Positions 33,442 through 41,823 of a stretch of DNA of 64,000 nucleotides are shown here, piece by piece; position 1 is the first letter of the stretch, and the number at the start of each line of letters is the position of its first letter. A model generated the notes under the pieces. It searched no databases, was not told where the DNA came from, and saw only the letters and a program-made list of their open reading frames with translations. The position numbers were made by a program, and so were the translations under genes. This DNA is from an uncultured Clostridia bacterium. GTDB taxonomy: Bacteria > Bacillota > Clostridia > Oscillospirales > Acutalibacteraceae. The stretch is taken from assembly GCA_946407065.1 (NCBI GenBank), contig CAMJMQ010000009.1:1-64000 (forward strand), in the 5' to 3' direction.

Positions 33442-33469
33442 GTCGTCCTTCGGGACGGCTTTTCTTTTT
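33442..33469 (+). terminator. Terminator of the dockerin cargo gene
   Basis: GTCGTCC-TTC-GGGACGGC hairpin followed by TTTTCTTTTT, 17 bases after the stop and just before the convergent relaxase gene. Confidence 0.85.
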
Positions 33470-33492
33470 ACACCCACTTAATCCGGATAGCG

Positions 33493-35013
33493 TTACATCG
33501 ACTGACCCCAGCCTTGACCTTCCTCTTCATCAAAGTCTTCGTCATAATTGTCGCCGTATTTCTCTCTGAGATATGCTTCATAATCCTCTTCTATTTTCTC
33601 TTCGGAAGGTACATGAACACAGCGGAGCTTGGTGGGCTTTTTGTTCAGCAGGATAATGTCAACGGTATCGAGGAACGGTTCGAGCGAGAAGTTCTCGGTC
33701 GGCTCTTCCTCTTCTTTCTCAAAAGCTCCTCCCGGTTTCAGTCCGTGAGCGAGCTTCTTTTCATTGATCTTCTGCTGTTCCTTCTTCTCTCCGCGAGCGG
33801 TTTTCCTGTTCAGAGCGTCGAGTTTTTTCACGGAACTTTGCGCGATCTGCTTCGCAAGCTGAGATAATAATCCACCGATATTGATGTAATTTTCGGTCGG
33901 AGGCCGCGTGAAATCCATCGCCAAAGCCGCTCGGATCACGGCGTTTTTCAGCGAACGAAACGCGCCGTTATCCTCGAGAGGAACGTCGTCTTCCTGCAGG
34001 CTGTCGTGGTACATACTCAGCTTCTGACGGTTGACTTCACACCACTTTTGATACAGCTCTTTGATGCTCGGATCGTTGGCAAACTGAGCGACAGCATAGT
34101 CGACAAAGCGCTTCACTTTCTTCGGTAAATAACCGTAAACCTTCTTGCCTTTACAGCCGTCCAGCTCCTTTCGGAGCCGTCCCAAAAGCGCAAGATAATA
34201 CATCTGAAAAGGACTTTCGGAGCGCATAGTTTCTTCTAATAAATCGTTGACTTCGCTCTTCAAACGATCGCGCAACTGCGTCTGATCCGTGAACATACGG
34301 AACATTTCACCGCGGAAAGTATCGTTGGTGAGCACGCTGCGCATCTTCTCCATACCCTTCGTGCTGAGGTAGCCTTTGCCTGATTTTGAGAACACCAACA
34401 TATGGATATGAGGGTGATGATCCTTTTCATGGAACGCCGCGTACCACCGGATATCCGAAGGATCCATGTGATGGATCTCGGCGAGCTCGTTGATATTTCT
34501 GCGTATCAAATGCTTCCACGCGTCGGCGTTATCATAGTGCAAACGCGCGGCGTCCTCAGCCTTTAAGCTGATGATATGATTCCATACATTTCCCTTGCGA
34601 TCCTCCACGGTCTTGACCGCTTCTTCGAGATTGATCGGCTCGTCCGTCTGAGAAAACAGACCGTGAGAACCGATCTTTTCCACGCCGGGACGGTTGGCGA
34701 TATACTTCATCAGCTCGGGAACGTCGGCGAGATCATCGGTGTGAGCGTCGAGCACCGCATCAATGAATTCGCTCGCGCGGTAACGTGTGGGCTCGTCGAG
34801 GAAAGCCCTGAGCTCAGGCATATCAGCGACGTCGGTAAAGGTAAAGATACATTTATCCATCAGCTCCTGCTGTGCTTTGGTATACGGATTGTTATCCTTC
34901 TTCCCGCGCTGTTTCTCTACGCCGTCGCGCGTGGCGATATAACGGACATATTTATCGATATGATAGCTCTGCGGATTCTTGTAATAATTCGTTTTAATGA
35001 TCAGCTTCGGCAT
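33493..35013 (-). CDS. MobP-type relaxase
   Basis: A 506-residue mobilization protein. It begins MPKLIIKTNYYKNPQSYHID, then KYVRYIATRDGV, and the metal-binding motif is FHEKDHHPHIHMLVFS (His199-204 region), the three-His cluster of the relaxase superfamily. A candidate catalytic Tyr lies in the N-terminal KTNYYKN segment. The C-terminal half is helical and basic, probably for DNA or partner binding. It nicks oriT and pilots the strand into a recipient with a helper's conjugation apparatus. The start at 35013 has GGTGA seven bases upstream; a GTG nine bases earlier is less likely. It overlaps its accessory gene by 20 bases. Confidence 0.88.
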   Translation of the reverse strand: MPKLIIKTNYYKNPQSYHIDKYVRYIATRDGVEKQRGKKDNNPYTKAQQELMDKCIFTFTDVADMPELRAFLDEPTRYRASEFIDAVLDAHTDDLADVPELMKYIANRPGVEKIGSHGLFSQTDEPINLEEAVKTVEDRKGNVWNHIISLKAEDAARLHYDNADAWKHLIRRNINELAEIHHMDPSDIRWYAAFHEKDHHPHIHMLVFSKSGKGYLSTKGMEKMRSVLTNDTFRGEMFRMFTDQTQLRDRLKSEVNDLLEETMRSESPFQMYYLALLGRLRKELDGCKGKKVYGYLPKKVKRFVDYAVAQFANDPSIKELYQKWCEVNRQKLSMYHDSLQEDDVPLEDNGAFRSLKNAVIRAALAMDFTRPPTENYINIGGLLSQLAKQIAQSSVKKLDALNRKTARGEKKEQQKINEKKLAHGLKPGGAFEKEEEEPTENFSLEPFLDTVDIILLNKKPTKLRCVHVPSEEKIEEDYEAYLREKYGDNYDEDFDEEEGQGWGQSM

Positions 35014-35407
35014 GATGGTCACCGCCGTTTACATACTGTTCCAGGTGAATGATGCCGTTGTTCTCGGCGACCTCGCGCGCGGTCTGAGCAGTCAGACCTT
35101 CAAGATAGCTCCTCGGGATCCTGAAAGAATCCGCCAGAACGTGATTGATCTTCGACAGCTCTACGGCAGTTTTGAACAGCATTTCGGACACTCTCTGCTC
35201 ATAGCTGTACTGGATCTCCTTCATCGTATCGGTAATGATCGGAGAGAGATAGTCGGAGGACTTCTCAGAGAAAATATAACCGATATAAAACTCGACCGCG
35301 TTTCGGATGAATTCGCTTTCGGAACCCGCGTCACAAAGCTCCATCGCAACGGTCATTTTCTTGCTTAAATCCTCGTCAAGATAGGTATTGAATCTGTTCT
35401 TTTTCAT
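34994..35407 (-). CDS. Relaxosome accessory protein, ribbon-helix-helix type (MobC-like)
   Basis: A 137-residue protein. Residues about 4-45 form a ribbon-helix-helix: RFNTYLDEDLSKKMTVAME, then AGSESEFIRNAVEFYI. The remainder is a helical bundle. Genes of this kind directly precede relaxase genes and encode proteins that bind oriT and assist nicking. The 3' end overlaps the relaxase gene, so translation is probably coupled. GGAGGTTTTAA precedes the ATG at 35407, and the candidate oriT lies just upstream. Confidence 0.8.
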   Translation of the reverse strand: MKKNRFNTYLDEDLSKKMTVAMELCDAGSESEFIRNAVEFYIGYIFSEKSSDYLSPIITDTMKEIQYSYEQRVSEMLFKTAVELSKINHVLADSFRIPRSYLEGLTAQTAREVAENNGIIHLEQYVNGGDHHAEADH

Positions 35408-35429
35408 TTAAAACCTCCAAATCGGGACG

Positions 35430-35540
35430 ACCCTTTTGCAACCCACCTAAGGAAAACCCTAAAGAACGGCGAAACGGTCGGCTCTGCCGTCCGATGTGGC
35501 AGGCGGGGGAAGCCACGTAAGCGACCCCCGCTTTTACCTG
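35430..35540 (-). other. Candidate origin of transfer
   Basis: The only sizeable gap in the mobility operon is directly upstream of the mobC-like gene. It carries the inverted repeat GCGGGGG (35503-35509) / CCCCCGC (35525-35531), with a TCGCTTACGTGGCTT loop, and a nearby GACGGCAGAGCCGACCGTTTCGCCGTT palindromic segment. Position and structure fit an oriT; the nick site is not identified. Confidence 0.4.
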
Positions 35541-35596
35541 CTCAAAATCGATGGGTTTCAAACGCTGAAAAACCACTCTGAATATGGTACGATGAT

Positions 35597-36787
35597 TTAC
35601 GCGGTACGGTGCAGACCGTTCTCAGGAATGCCGACAAACGGCTTCTCACCGGGCTTTTTCAAAGCTTCAGGGGTGTATGCCGATTTCATCGTACCATCGT
35701 ACTCGGGCTCTTTTCGGTTGTAATTCAAAGTGAAAACTTTATGGTTATTTCGCTTCTCTTTGGTGTAATCAACGCCGAGTTTTTGAAGCGCTATTTTGTA
35801 TTTACTGAGCTTGGAGCTGAGGTTATTCGCGCCGATATTCAGACCCAAACGCTCGCACAATTCGGTCGCTGTTCCCTCATAGATCAGCTCCTGTTTCATG
35901 AACGAAACGAGGGCGGACAAGGCTTCATCGGCGAGGAGCAATTCGCGTTCCATATCGGATGAAGCGATCGGATACCATCGGCAGGTATCGTGATCAAAAC
36001 GGACGGGAAGATCGCCGTCGGGCAGGTCTCGGCTGATGAAGGAAAGCCTGCCGAAAGGTTTGCCGTCCGCCTTGCGCTCGAGCACATAAATGCCGTCCGC
36101 AGCCGCTGTCAAACCTGTCGAACCGAGCACGGAATCGAAGGTATCTTTTGCTTTCATTTTGCGCGTATGATGGATACAAACGATGGCGATATCCAGTCGG
36201 TCGGCGAGGTTTTTCAGAGCGGAAATGACGGCGTAATCGCCCGCGTAAGTGTCACCCTTCGGCTTGCGGATCTTCTGCAAAGTATCAATGACAACAAGGT
36301 TGGTGTCGGGGTGCTCTTTGACGAAATCCTCGATCTGTTCGGTGAGACCTCCCCCGAGTCTGCCCGCCTTTGTCGCTTCATGAAACTTGGAAGGAATAAC
36401 GTCGCGTATTCCTCTCGCGCGCTGGATCAGTCTCGACTCGGGATCTTCCAGATCAAGGTACAGAACCGTGCCTTGCTCGGTGTCATGGTCGAGAAACTTC
36501 TCGCCCTCGGCGACGGAAAAACAGAGGTCAAGCATGAGCCATGACTTGCCTTCCTTGCGCTTGCCTGCGACAATATTCAGCCCTCGGGGGAGCAATCCGT
36601 TGACAATAAAGCGGGCGGGCTTGACGGTTTTCTTCATCAATTCATCTCCGCTGACCGTCCTCAGCTTTTTGAACTTTTTGCGGTTTTGCGGAGCTTCATA
36701 CGGATAAACCGCCGCAGGAACCTCCTTGCTGTGATCACGGTGTACATAATATCTGCCTTCTGCAATGCCTTTGTCATATTGATTCAT
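35597..36787 (-). CDS. RepA-like RecA-fold ATPase
   Basis: A 396-residue protein. Residues about 70-270 hold a hexameric RecA/DnaB-type ATPase core: Walker A VAGKRKEGKSWLMLDL, then VLYLDLEDPESRLIQRARG, Walker B LVVIDTLQKI, and IVCIHHTRK. This is the AAA_25/RepA type found in replication modules of plasmids and integrative elements. The C-terminal 120 residues look like a winged-helix or DNA-binding part (ELCERLGLNIGANNLSSKLS). It may let the excised element replicate or assist transfer. GGAAGGTC precedes the ATG at 36787. Promoter with a large dyad at 36838-36890. Confidence 0.82.
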   Translation of the reverse strand: MNQYDKGIAEGRYYVHRDHSKEVPAAVYPYEAPQNRKKFKKLRTVSGDELMKKTVKPARFIVNGLLPRGLNIVAGKRKEGKSWLMLDLCFSVAEGEKFLDHDTEQGTVLYLDLEDPESRLIQRARGIRDVIPSKFHEATKAGRLGGGLTEQIEDFVKEHPDTNLVVIDTLQKIRKPKGDTYAGDYAVISALKNLADRLDIAIVCIHHTRKMKAKDTFDSVLGSTGLTAAADGIYVLERKADGKPFGRLSFISRDLPDGDLPVRFDHDTCRWYPIASSDMERELLLADEALSALVSFMKQELIYEGTATELCERLGLNIGANNLSSKLSKYKIALQKLGVDYTKEKRNNHKVFTLNYNRKEPEYDGTMKSAYTPEALKKPGEKPFVGIPENGLHRTA

Positions 36788-36837
36788 TTTGACCTTCCTC
36801 TCAATTAATAGAATATATGTACGAACCTTCCTATCTA

Positions 36838-36890
36838 AATATATCCTGTAACGAAGATAAACTGCAAGAGAATACCTTCGCTACAGGATA
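36838..36890 (-). promoter_or_regulatory. repA-like promoter overlapped by an 18-bp dyad
   Basis: Minus strand: TTGCAG (36867-36862), an 18-base spacer, TATATT (36843-36838). The arms TATCCTGTAACGAAGATA (36842-36859) and TACCTTCGCTACAGGATA (36873-36890) are inverted copies matching at 16 of 18 positions and flank the -35 box. This looks like an operator or an initiator-binding site. Confidence 0.6.
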
Positions 36891-36940
36891 CTTTCATCTC
36901 TCAACCAACCTACATTTATTCGCTCAACTTGTATTCAGTT

Positions 36941-37546
36941 TTATTTCAGCTTATGTGTTACGCATACCGCGACGCCCTGGATCTGCAGATCCTCGGGATA
37001 GATATCCGGATAGGTTTCTTTGTCCTCGTTGCAGGAACGGAGAATATATCTTCCGTCCTCTTTGATAAGCCTTTTTAGATTATTCTTGCCCTCGTATAAA
37101 GCGACGACGTAATCGCCGTCATTCGCGCCTTTCTGCTGTCGGACAATGACGTAATCTCCGGGGTGGATACCCGCGTCGATCATTGATTCTCCCTTTGCAA
37201 TCAGCGCAAAGAAGTTGCCTTTGCCGACGATGCTCTCAGGCATACGGATATACTCGATGACCGTCTCTTCCTCTTCCTGACCTTCACCGCAGGAGACATA
37301 GCCGAGGACTTTCATGTACTTCGAAGGGCTTTCCATCTCTGTCTGCGCGGTGCTGATACTTCTGCGACCGTTGTATTCGATTTCGCCGCTTTCTTTCATA
37401 TCGTTTAGATAACGGTGTACTGTTGAGACCGGAATACCGGTACCGGCTACGATATCTCTGACAGAGGGATAGCGGCTGTTCTCCGCATAATACTGATTGA
37501 CGTAATCATAGATCATTGTGTATCTTGCAGGTGTTTTCTTTGCCAT
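36941..37546 (-). CDS. LexA-like S24 repressor of the mobile element
   Basis: A 201-residue protein. Residues 1-65 are a winged helix of LexA type (MIYDYVNQYYAENSRYPSVRDI, VSTVHRYLNDMKESGEIEY). Residues about 85-201 form the S24 peptidase domain: catalytic Ser in AKGESMIDAGIHPGDYV and Lys in VALYEGKNNLKRLIK. The self-cleavage site, usually Ala-Gly, reads Cys-Gly here (LGYVSCGEGQ). Such proteins keep an element quiet until RecA filament formation triggers cleavage. GAGG lies eight bases before the ATG at 37546. Its own promoter is followed by two direct repeats that could be its operator. Confidence 0.9.
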   Translation of the reverse strand: MAKKTPARYTMIYDYVNQYYAENSRYPSVRDIVAGTGIPVSTVHRYLNDMKESGEIEYNGRRSISTAQTEMESPSKYMKVLGYVSCGEGQEEEETVIEYIRMPESIVGKGNFFALIAKGESMIDAGIHPGDYVIVRQQKGANDGDYVVALYEGKNNLKRLIKEDGRYILRSCNEDKETYPDIYPEDLQIQGVAVCVTHKLK

Positions 37547-37556
37547 AATAAAACCT

Positions 37557-37620
37557 CGCTATTTTGAAACGCTATGTTTTGAATTGGTGATAGTATAACA
37601 CAGTTTTTCTATGCTGTCAA
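37557..37620 (-). promoter_or_regulatory. Promoter and direct-repeat operator of the LexA-like gene
   Basis: Minus strand: TTGACA (37620-37615), a 17-base spacer, TATACT (37597-37592), a near-perfect promoter. Between -10 and ribosome site lie two direct repeats, TTCAAAACATAGCG and TTCAAAATAGCG (37557-37583), at the place expected for autorepression. Confidence 0.7.
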
Positions 37621-37970
37621 TAGTTTCAGAACAATTTGTTTTGCATATTTTCAAAAGTCCGTTTTCTTTGTTATTGCGTAGTAATTTTTGACACGGTCTT
37701 GGGCACTAATCCTCTCACAAATCGTTTGTGTTGGGCACGTGTGCCTTTTTCCTATCATTACTCTAACGTATATATAAACGCGAACAGTTGGGACGAGTGA
37801 TATATCATTTCCGTCAGTTTCTCCTTGGTGTCACCGATCTGACGGGGTTTCCAAAAAGTCTCTGCTTTTTTGGTAGAAGATGAACCGCACACAAGGTACA
37901 AAGTGATTATGATGTTACTCTCCTTACTTGCACAACATAATATAAGGAATAATCGCCACAAAAGCTGAAA
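37621..37970. other. Gap without recognisable gene at the right flank of the mobile element
   Basis: About 350 bases, AT-rich in the first part. A GGCAC-GT-GTGCC-TTTTT hairpin lies at 37733-37752. The element's right end is probably in or near here, but no matching direct repeat was found at 29750-30141. A 91-codon minus-strand ORF overlaps the region but is not credible. Confidence 0.4.
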
Positions 37971-38037
37971 GAAGCCCCAGAACAAATGCTCGCAGGGCTT
38001 CTTTCTACTTAGAAGTTTAAGCGATAGCTTCAACTTC
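37971..38037 (-). terminator. Hairpins at the end of the GNAT gene
   Basis: GAAGCCC (37971-37977) and GGGCTTC (37995-38001) form a stem with T-rich sequence on both sides. AAGTTGAAGC / GCTTAAACTT overlaps the stop region at 38010-38037. The terminator function on the minus strand is likely but the T runs are short. Confidence 0.5.
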
Positions 38038-38629
38038 CGATCTGCTTTCCGTTATAGGAAAACTGCTGGGAGTGAAACTCGGTAAAACCGTTCTTTTGGT
38101 AGAACAGACGATTGCGCTGAGAATTGGTGAACAGGCACAAGGCTTTGCCGCCGTATTGCTGTACATAAAGGCAGAGGCAGTTACGCAGCATATCACTTCC
38201 GATTCCTTGTTTGGCTAAATTGGGATCGACAGTGAGTAAGCTTAGATACCAAGTGTTGCCTGTCAGACTGTGACAGGGAGCGACAGCATTCTTTTCCATC
38301 TCGTTCCATGCGCTCACATTCCGAGCGCCTCCGTGCAGCATGGCGGCAAGATATCCGGTCCTTAGATATTGAGCGTCAGACGGCTTCCTGTAGTCCGGCG
38401 CACAGAGCATGGCTACTGCGGCAAGTATCCCGTCTTTCTTTGCGGTAAAGAATGTTGCACTGTTTTGATTGGATCGGAACTCTGACCGCAGTAACGCTTG
38501 AAGAAATCGCTGCCGCTTTTTATTGTTCGTCACATAGATGGAGAAGTATTCGTAATCGCCAAAGGCACGGGCAGCAAGATCAGCACAGGACAAAAGCTCC
38601 GTCGGCTGCATCCTTTCATAACTCAGCAT
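38030..38629 (-). CDS. GNAT family N-acetyltransferase
   Basis: A 199-residue protein with the GNAT fold. The acetyl-CoA-binding region is WYLSLLTVDPNLAKQGIGSDML (residues about 127-148; QGIGSDML corresponds to the Q/RxxGxG/A motif A), and the C-terminal motif B is CLFTNSQRNRLFYQKNGFTE. The N-terminal half carries RAFGDYEYFSIYV, common in GNATs of Firmicutes that acetylate small molecules. Substrate not predictable. It overlaps the HAD gene before it by seven bases, so both are likely translated from one mRNA. No ribosome site other than TATGAAAGG within the HAD gene was obvious. Confidence 0.85.
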   Translation of the reverse strand: MLSYERMQPTELLSCADLAARAFGDYEYFSIYVTNNKKRQRFLQALLRSEFRSNQNSATFFTAKKDGILAAVAMLCAPDYRKPSDAQYLRTGYLAAMLHGGARNVSAWNEMEKNAVAPCHSLTGNTWYLSLLTVDPNLAKQGIGSDMLRNCLCLYVQQYGGKALCLFTNSQRNRLFYQKNGFTEFHSQQFSYNGKQIGS

Positions 38630-39339
38630 GGTTGCGGATGCTCCTTCAAATATGCTTGCAGGGAGTCAAAATCTCCGTGCGGCCACTGTTCGATGGGCGA
38701 ACCTTCCGGATTGATAAGGCAGTCCGTAAGAAGATAGGTCTTCATGCCAAGCTGCCCGGCAACCATATCCTCACGAACATCGTTGCCTACCATAATGCAG
38801 TCTTCGGCTTTCAGGTCCATACGGCTCAGGATTTCACGATAATATGCAAAATTTGGCTTGCAACAGCCGATATTCTCATAGGTTGTGTAAAGCTCAAAGT
38901 CTTCAGGTCGGAGACCTGCCCAGCGGATCCGACTTTCTGTTGCGACCGCCGGGAAGATAGGATTCGTGGCGAGTGCGATCCGAAATCCTGCCTGCTTCAG
39001 TGTCGAAACCAACTCAGCAGCAGCCTGGGTAAATCCGCAAAAAGTCTTGGCTTCTTGGAAATCCACTGCATAGAATTCCTCGAAAAGCGGACGATCTGCG
39101 AGTGCTTTGGAACCATATGTATTCGCAAAGTCGTTCCAGAATGCTTCCTCATTGGTGCAAGAACCGTTATTTTTGACCATAGCTGCTGTGCCGTGCCAGA
39201 TAGCCTTGACCAATGCCTCCGGTTCATAACCGTGGGGAATCAGCTTTTTTGCCAGAAGTTTGAAGTAGCCATGGGTGAATACCTCCTGATCCATCGGGAG
39301 CAAGGTTCCGTCCAGATCGAACAATACTGCCTTCAACAT
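38623..39339 (-). CDS. HAD superfamily hydrolase
   Basis: A 238-residue phosphatase-like protein. Motif I DLDGTLLP (residues 8-15), motif II LATNP, motif III Lys in CCKPNFAYY, motif IV GNDVREDM. The helical cap lies between motifs I and II (residues about 20-100), subclass I. Such proteins hydrolyse sugar phosphates, nucleotides or related small molecules; the substrate is unknown. The start at 39339 has GGAG nine to ten bases upstream. It is paired with the GNAT gene downstream. A sigma-A-like promoter lies about 100 bases upstream. Confidence 0.87.
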   Translation of the reverse strand: MLKAVLFDLDGTLLPMDQEVFTHGYFKLLAKKLIPHGYEPEALVKAIWHGTAAMVKNNGSCTNEEAFWNDFANTYGSKALADRPLFEEFYAVDFQEAKTFCGFTQAAAELVSTLKQAGFRIALATNPIFPAVATESRIRWAGLRPEDFELYTTYENIGCCKPNFAYYREILSRMDLKAEDCIMVGNDVREDMVAGQLGMKTYLLTDCLINPEGSPIEQWPHGDFDSLQAYLKEHPQPC

Positions 39340-39422
39340 AATAATCATCTCCTCAATTGTTCCCTATCTTCCCTTTAGTATTAACTTGATAAATCTTCAC
39401 AGGGAAGACAGGTAACTATTAT

Positions 39423-39451
39423 CATATAATCACAGTTAGGATAATTGTCCA
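39423..39451 (-). promoter_or_regulatory. Possible promoter of HAD-GNAT pair
   Basis: Minus strand: TGGACA (39451-39446), a 17-base spacer, TATATG (39428-39423). Both boxes deviate slightly from consensus; the position about 85 bases before the HAD gene is suitable. Confidence 0.45.
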
Positions 39452-39504
39452 TATTAATATAAGACTTGAACCTGTTGATTGGTTTTCAACACTCAGTCAG
39501 ACAA

Positions 39505-41808
39505 TTACACTGCCGCAATGCTCACAGATGCACTCTCCAAGTTATCTGCAAAGGCATTAAGGCGAATTGTTCCCTTTGCAGTTGCGCGGACAACTGCGAG
39601 AACCCTTCCTTGATAGCTCTTGAAGGTGTTTGATTGATATGATTCTTCTGTGATCGGACAGGCACTGCCGAGAGCCAACAGTTCTCCTGCTCCTTCTACA
39701 CATACGCTAACCGGTGTTTCTACGTACATATTCCTCTCGTTGTTCATATCGACTGTATGGATTGGGATATATACGATATCGCCACTCTTGATTTTCGTTT
39801 CCTCCGGCAACGCAATAAGCTTTTCAGCTTTTCCGACTGTGGTGAGTGATGAACGACTAAGTTCCGCTCCGAATTCATCATAGCTGACAGCCGTGAGGTT
39901 TCCGGGACGGTAGACCGTTTCAAAAACCGCCTTTAGGTGATCCGGTTTTTTTCTTCCGAGACTGACTCCGTCTTGGATAAGCTCGACGTCCTTGCCGAGA
40001 CTGAAAACTTCTATCTGAGCCGCTTTGCCTTCATATCCCGGCCAAGTCCAACTGTTGATGCTGTCAGTCATGCGCCAATTTCCCAAAGCATACTCCTCAC
40101 CACTATGATTGACCGGCCTTACCCCAATATACGGTTGTTTTCGCGCACCCCAAAGAATAGCTATATACATGGCGGTGCTTTCCGGCATACCGGTCAAGTC
40201 GACTGAACCGCAATTTGCTGTAAAGGCGGGGTAATTCTTCGAAAACGGTGCTTTGGAAGTTCCGTATACAGGAAGTCCGACGCCCGCCTCGCCAAGGTAA
40301 TCCCATGCAGTCCAGTGGAAATCACCGATGACGTAATCATTTTGCATAACAATATCCCAATTGGTTCCCATACGCGAAGGGAAGGTCTCGCTTGAAAGAA
40401 TCACCCTTTCGGGATGCTTCTCATGGATTCCCTGATAGAGGTTATGTCCGTAATTATATCCGACAATATCAACTGCTTCTGCACACTCATGAATAATATC
40501 CTCTAAGCTGTCCGCGGTGATAGATGCCATGATCTTCGGCAGCAATGCGACAATGTCGTTTACTTCCTTGCTGCCGACGTTCTCCTTATCATCGGTGCCT
40601 TTTGCAGCCTGTTTTGCTTTCATAGCAGCAAGAGTAGAAAGCATACTGTTGATCGCAATCATTGTCGGTCTGGTTTCGTCAAGCGTTTTGAATTTTTCAC
40701 AAATCTGTTTGCAAATCGCTCCGCCAAAAGGTAGTCCGGTATCTGTGATCTCATTACCTACGCAGTACATGATAACGCTTGGATGATTATAATCTTTTGT
40801 CACCATGCTCTCGACATCTTTCTGCCATTCAACGTCGAAGTGAAGCGCATAGTCATATGCTGACTGCGGAACTTTCCACTGATCAAAGCTTTCGTCTATA
40901 ACATATAAACCGATTTCATCGCAAATATCCAAAAAGTTTTTGCCTGCGGGATTATGAGAAAACCGGATGGCGTTATAGCCTAAGTCCTTTAATCGCTTAG
41001 CACGCCTGTATTCAGCTTTATCCCAAGCAGCGGCTCCTAGAATCCCGTGGTCATGATGAACACATCCGCCGCGCAGTTTAACAGTTTTGCCGTTAACACT
41101 GAACCCGTGATGGGCGTCCCATGCAAGTGTACGAATGCCAAAGCGAATATCCTCGCTGTCGTCTCCGTGTGTTATATGTGCAGTATAAAGATAAGGCGTC
41201 TCTGCGCTCCAGGGAGTAGCATCCGGGATCGTCAAGGTGAAATCCGTGCCCTCGCCTGAGACTGTCCCGATATTAACTCTAACCGGTTTCGGAGACTCTA
41301 TCCGAATAACGGCAGGATCAATCGACAGGGTTGTAATCTTTACACTGCCCGGCTCAATACTGTCATGTGGTCCTATGTAAAGATTTACCGGACGATAAAT
41401 ACCGCTTCCTGAATACCAGCGGGAATTCGGACACTTCGAGTTGTCTGCAACTACTTTCAGCACATTGTTCTGATTGAGTAGTATTCTTTCGCTTATGTCA
41501 ATAAAAAAGTTTGAGTAACCGTAATAACGCGTGCCGATTTCCTCCCCGTTCATATAAACGGTTGAGTTCATATATACTCCCTCAAATTCAAGCAGCAAAC
41601 GGCAATCTTTCCATTCGTTCTCACCGAAAATAGTTGTTTCGTAATAGTATATTCCTCCGGGAAGAAACCCGGTTGCGGTACCGTTTACACATTCAGGCGA
41701 ACGCTCTTCCAGTATCATCGCATCGTGCGGGATTGCTACTGTAGCTTTTTGATCCTCATGCCCTTCTTTCCAGAAAAGCCAATTTTGGGTCAACCTTATT
41801 TTTTTCAT
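39505..41808 (-). CDS. Glycoside hydrolase family 2 enzyme (beta-galactosidase-like)
   Basis: A 767-residue protein without a signal peptide, so probably cytoplasmic. GH2 sugar-binding domain (RWYSGSGIYRPVNLYI, residues 130-145), immunoglobulin-like domain, then the TIM barrel: RGGCVHHDHGILGA (residues 247-260), YNAIRFSHNPAGKNFLD, acid/base Glu353 in MYCVGNEITDTG, nucleophile Glu474 in ILSSETFPSR, and WDYLGEAGVGLP. A C-terminal beta domain completes it. GH2 activities include beta-galactosidase, beta-glucuronidase and others; the exact sugar cannot be read. AAAGGAG lies before the ATG. It is the last gene of the epimerase-isomerase-kinase-aldolase operon, so it probably releases the sugar that the operon degrades. 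A paralogue is at 59578. Confidence 0.92.
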   Translation of the reverse strand: MKKIRLTQNWLFWKEGHEDQKATVAIPHDAMILEERSPECVNGTATGFLPGGIYYYETTIFGENEWKDCRLLLEFEGVYMNSTVYMNGEEIGTRYYGYSNFFIDISERILLNQNNVLKVVADNSKCPNSRWYSGSGIYRPVNLYIGPHDSIEPGSVKITTLSIDPAVIRIESPKPVRVNIGTVSGEGTDFTLTIPDATPWSAETPYLYTAHITHGDDSEDIRFGIRTLAWDAHHGFSVNGKTVKLRGGCVHHDHGILGAAAWDKAEYRRAKRLKDLGYNAIRFSHNPAGKNFLDICDEIGLYVIDESFDQWKVPQSAYDYALHFDVEWQKDVESMVTKDYNHPSVIMYCVGNEITDTGLPFGGAICKQICEKFKTLDETRPTMIAINSMLSTLAAMKAKQAAKGTDDKENVGSKEVNDIVALLPKIMASITADSLEDIIHECAEAVDIVGYNYGHNLYQGIHEKHPERVILSSETFPSRMGTNWDIVMQNDYVIGDFHWTAWDYLGEAGVGLPVYGTSKAPFSKNYPAFTANCGSVDLTGMPESTAMYIAILWGARKQPYIGVRPVNHSGEEYALGNWRMTDSINSWTWPGYEGKAAQIEVFSLGKDVELIQDGVSLGRKKPDHLKAVFETVYRPGNLTAVSYDEFGAELSRSSLTTVGKAEKLIALPEETKIKSGDIVYIPIHTVDMNNERNMYVETPVSVCVEGAGELLALGSACPITEESYQSNTFKSYQGRVLAVVRATAKGTIRLNAFADNLESASVSIAAV

Positions 41809-41823
41809 CGTATATTTCTCCTT

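Noticed and set aside
35376..35576. 66-codon minus-strand ORF upstream of the MobC-like gene
   Set aside because: It lies across the candidate oriT palindromes and overlaps the MobC-like gene start; composition is not protein-like.
37758..38033. 91-codon minus-strand ORF after the GNAT gene
   Set aside because: It overlaps terminator-like hairpins, has no ribosome site and its translation has no recognisable pattern.
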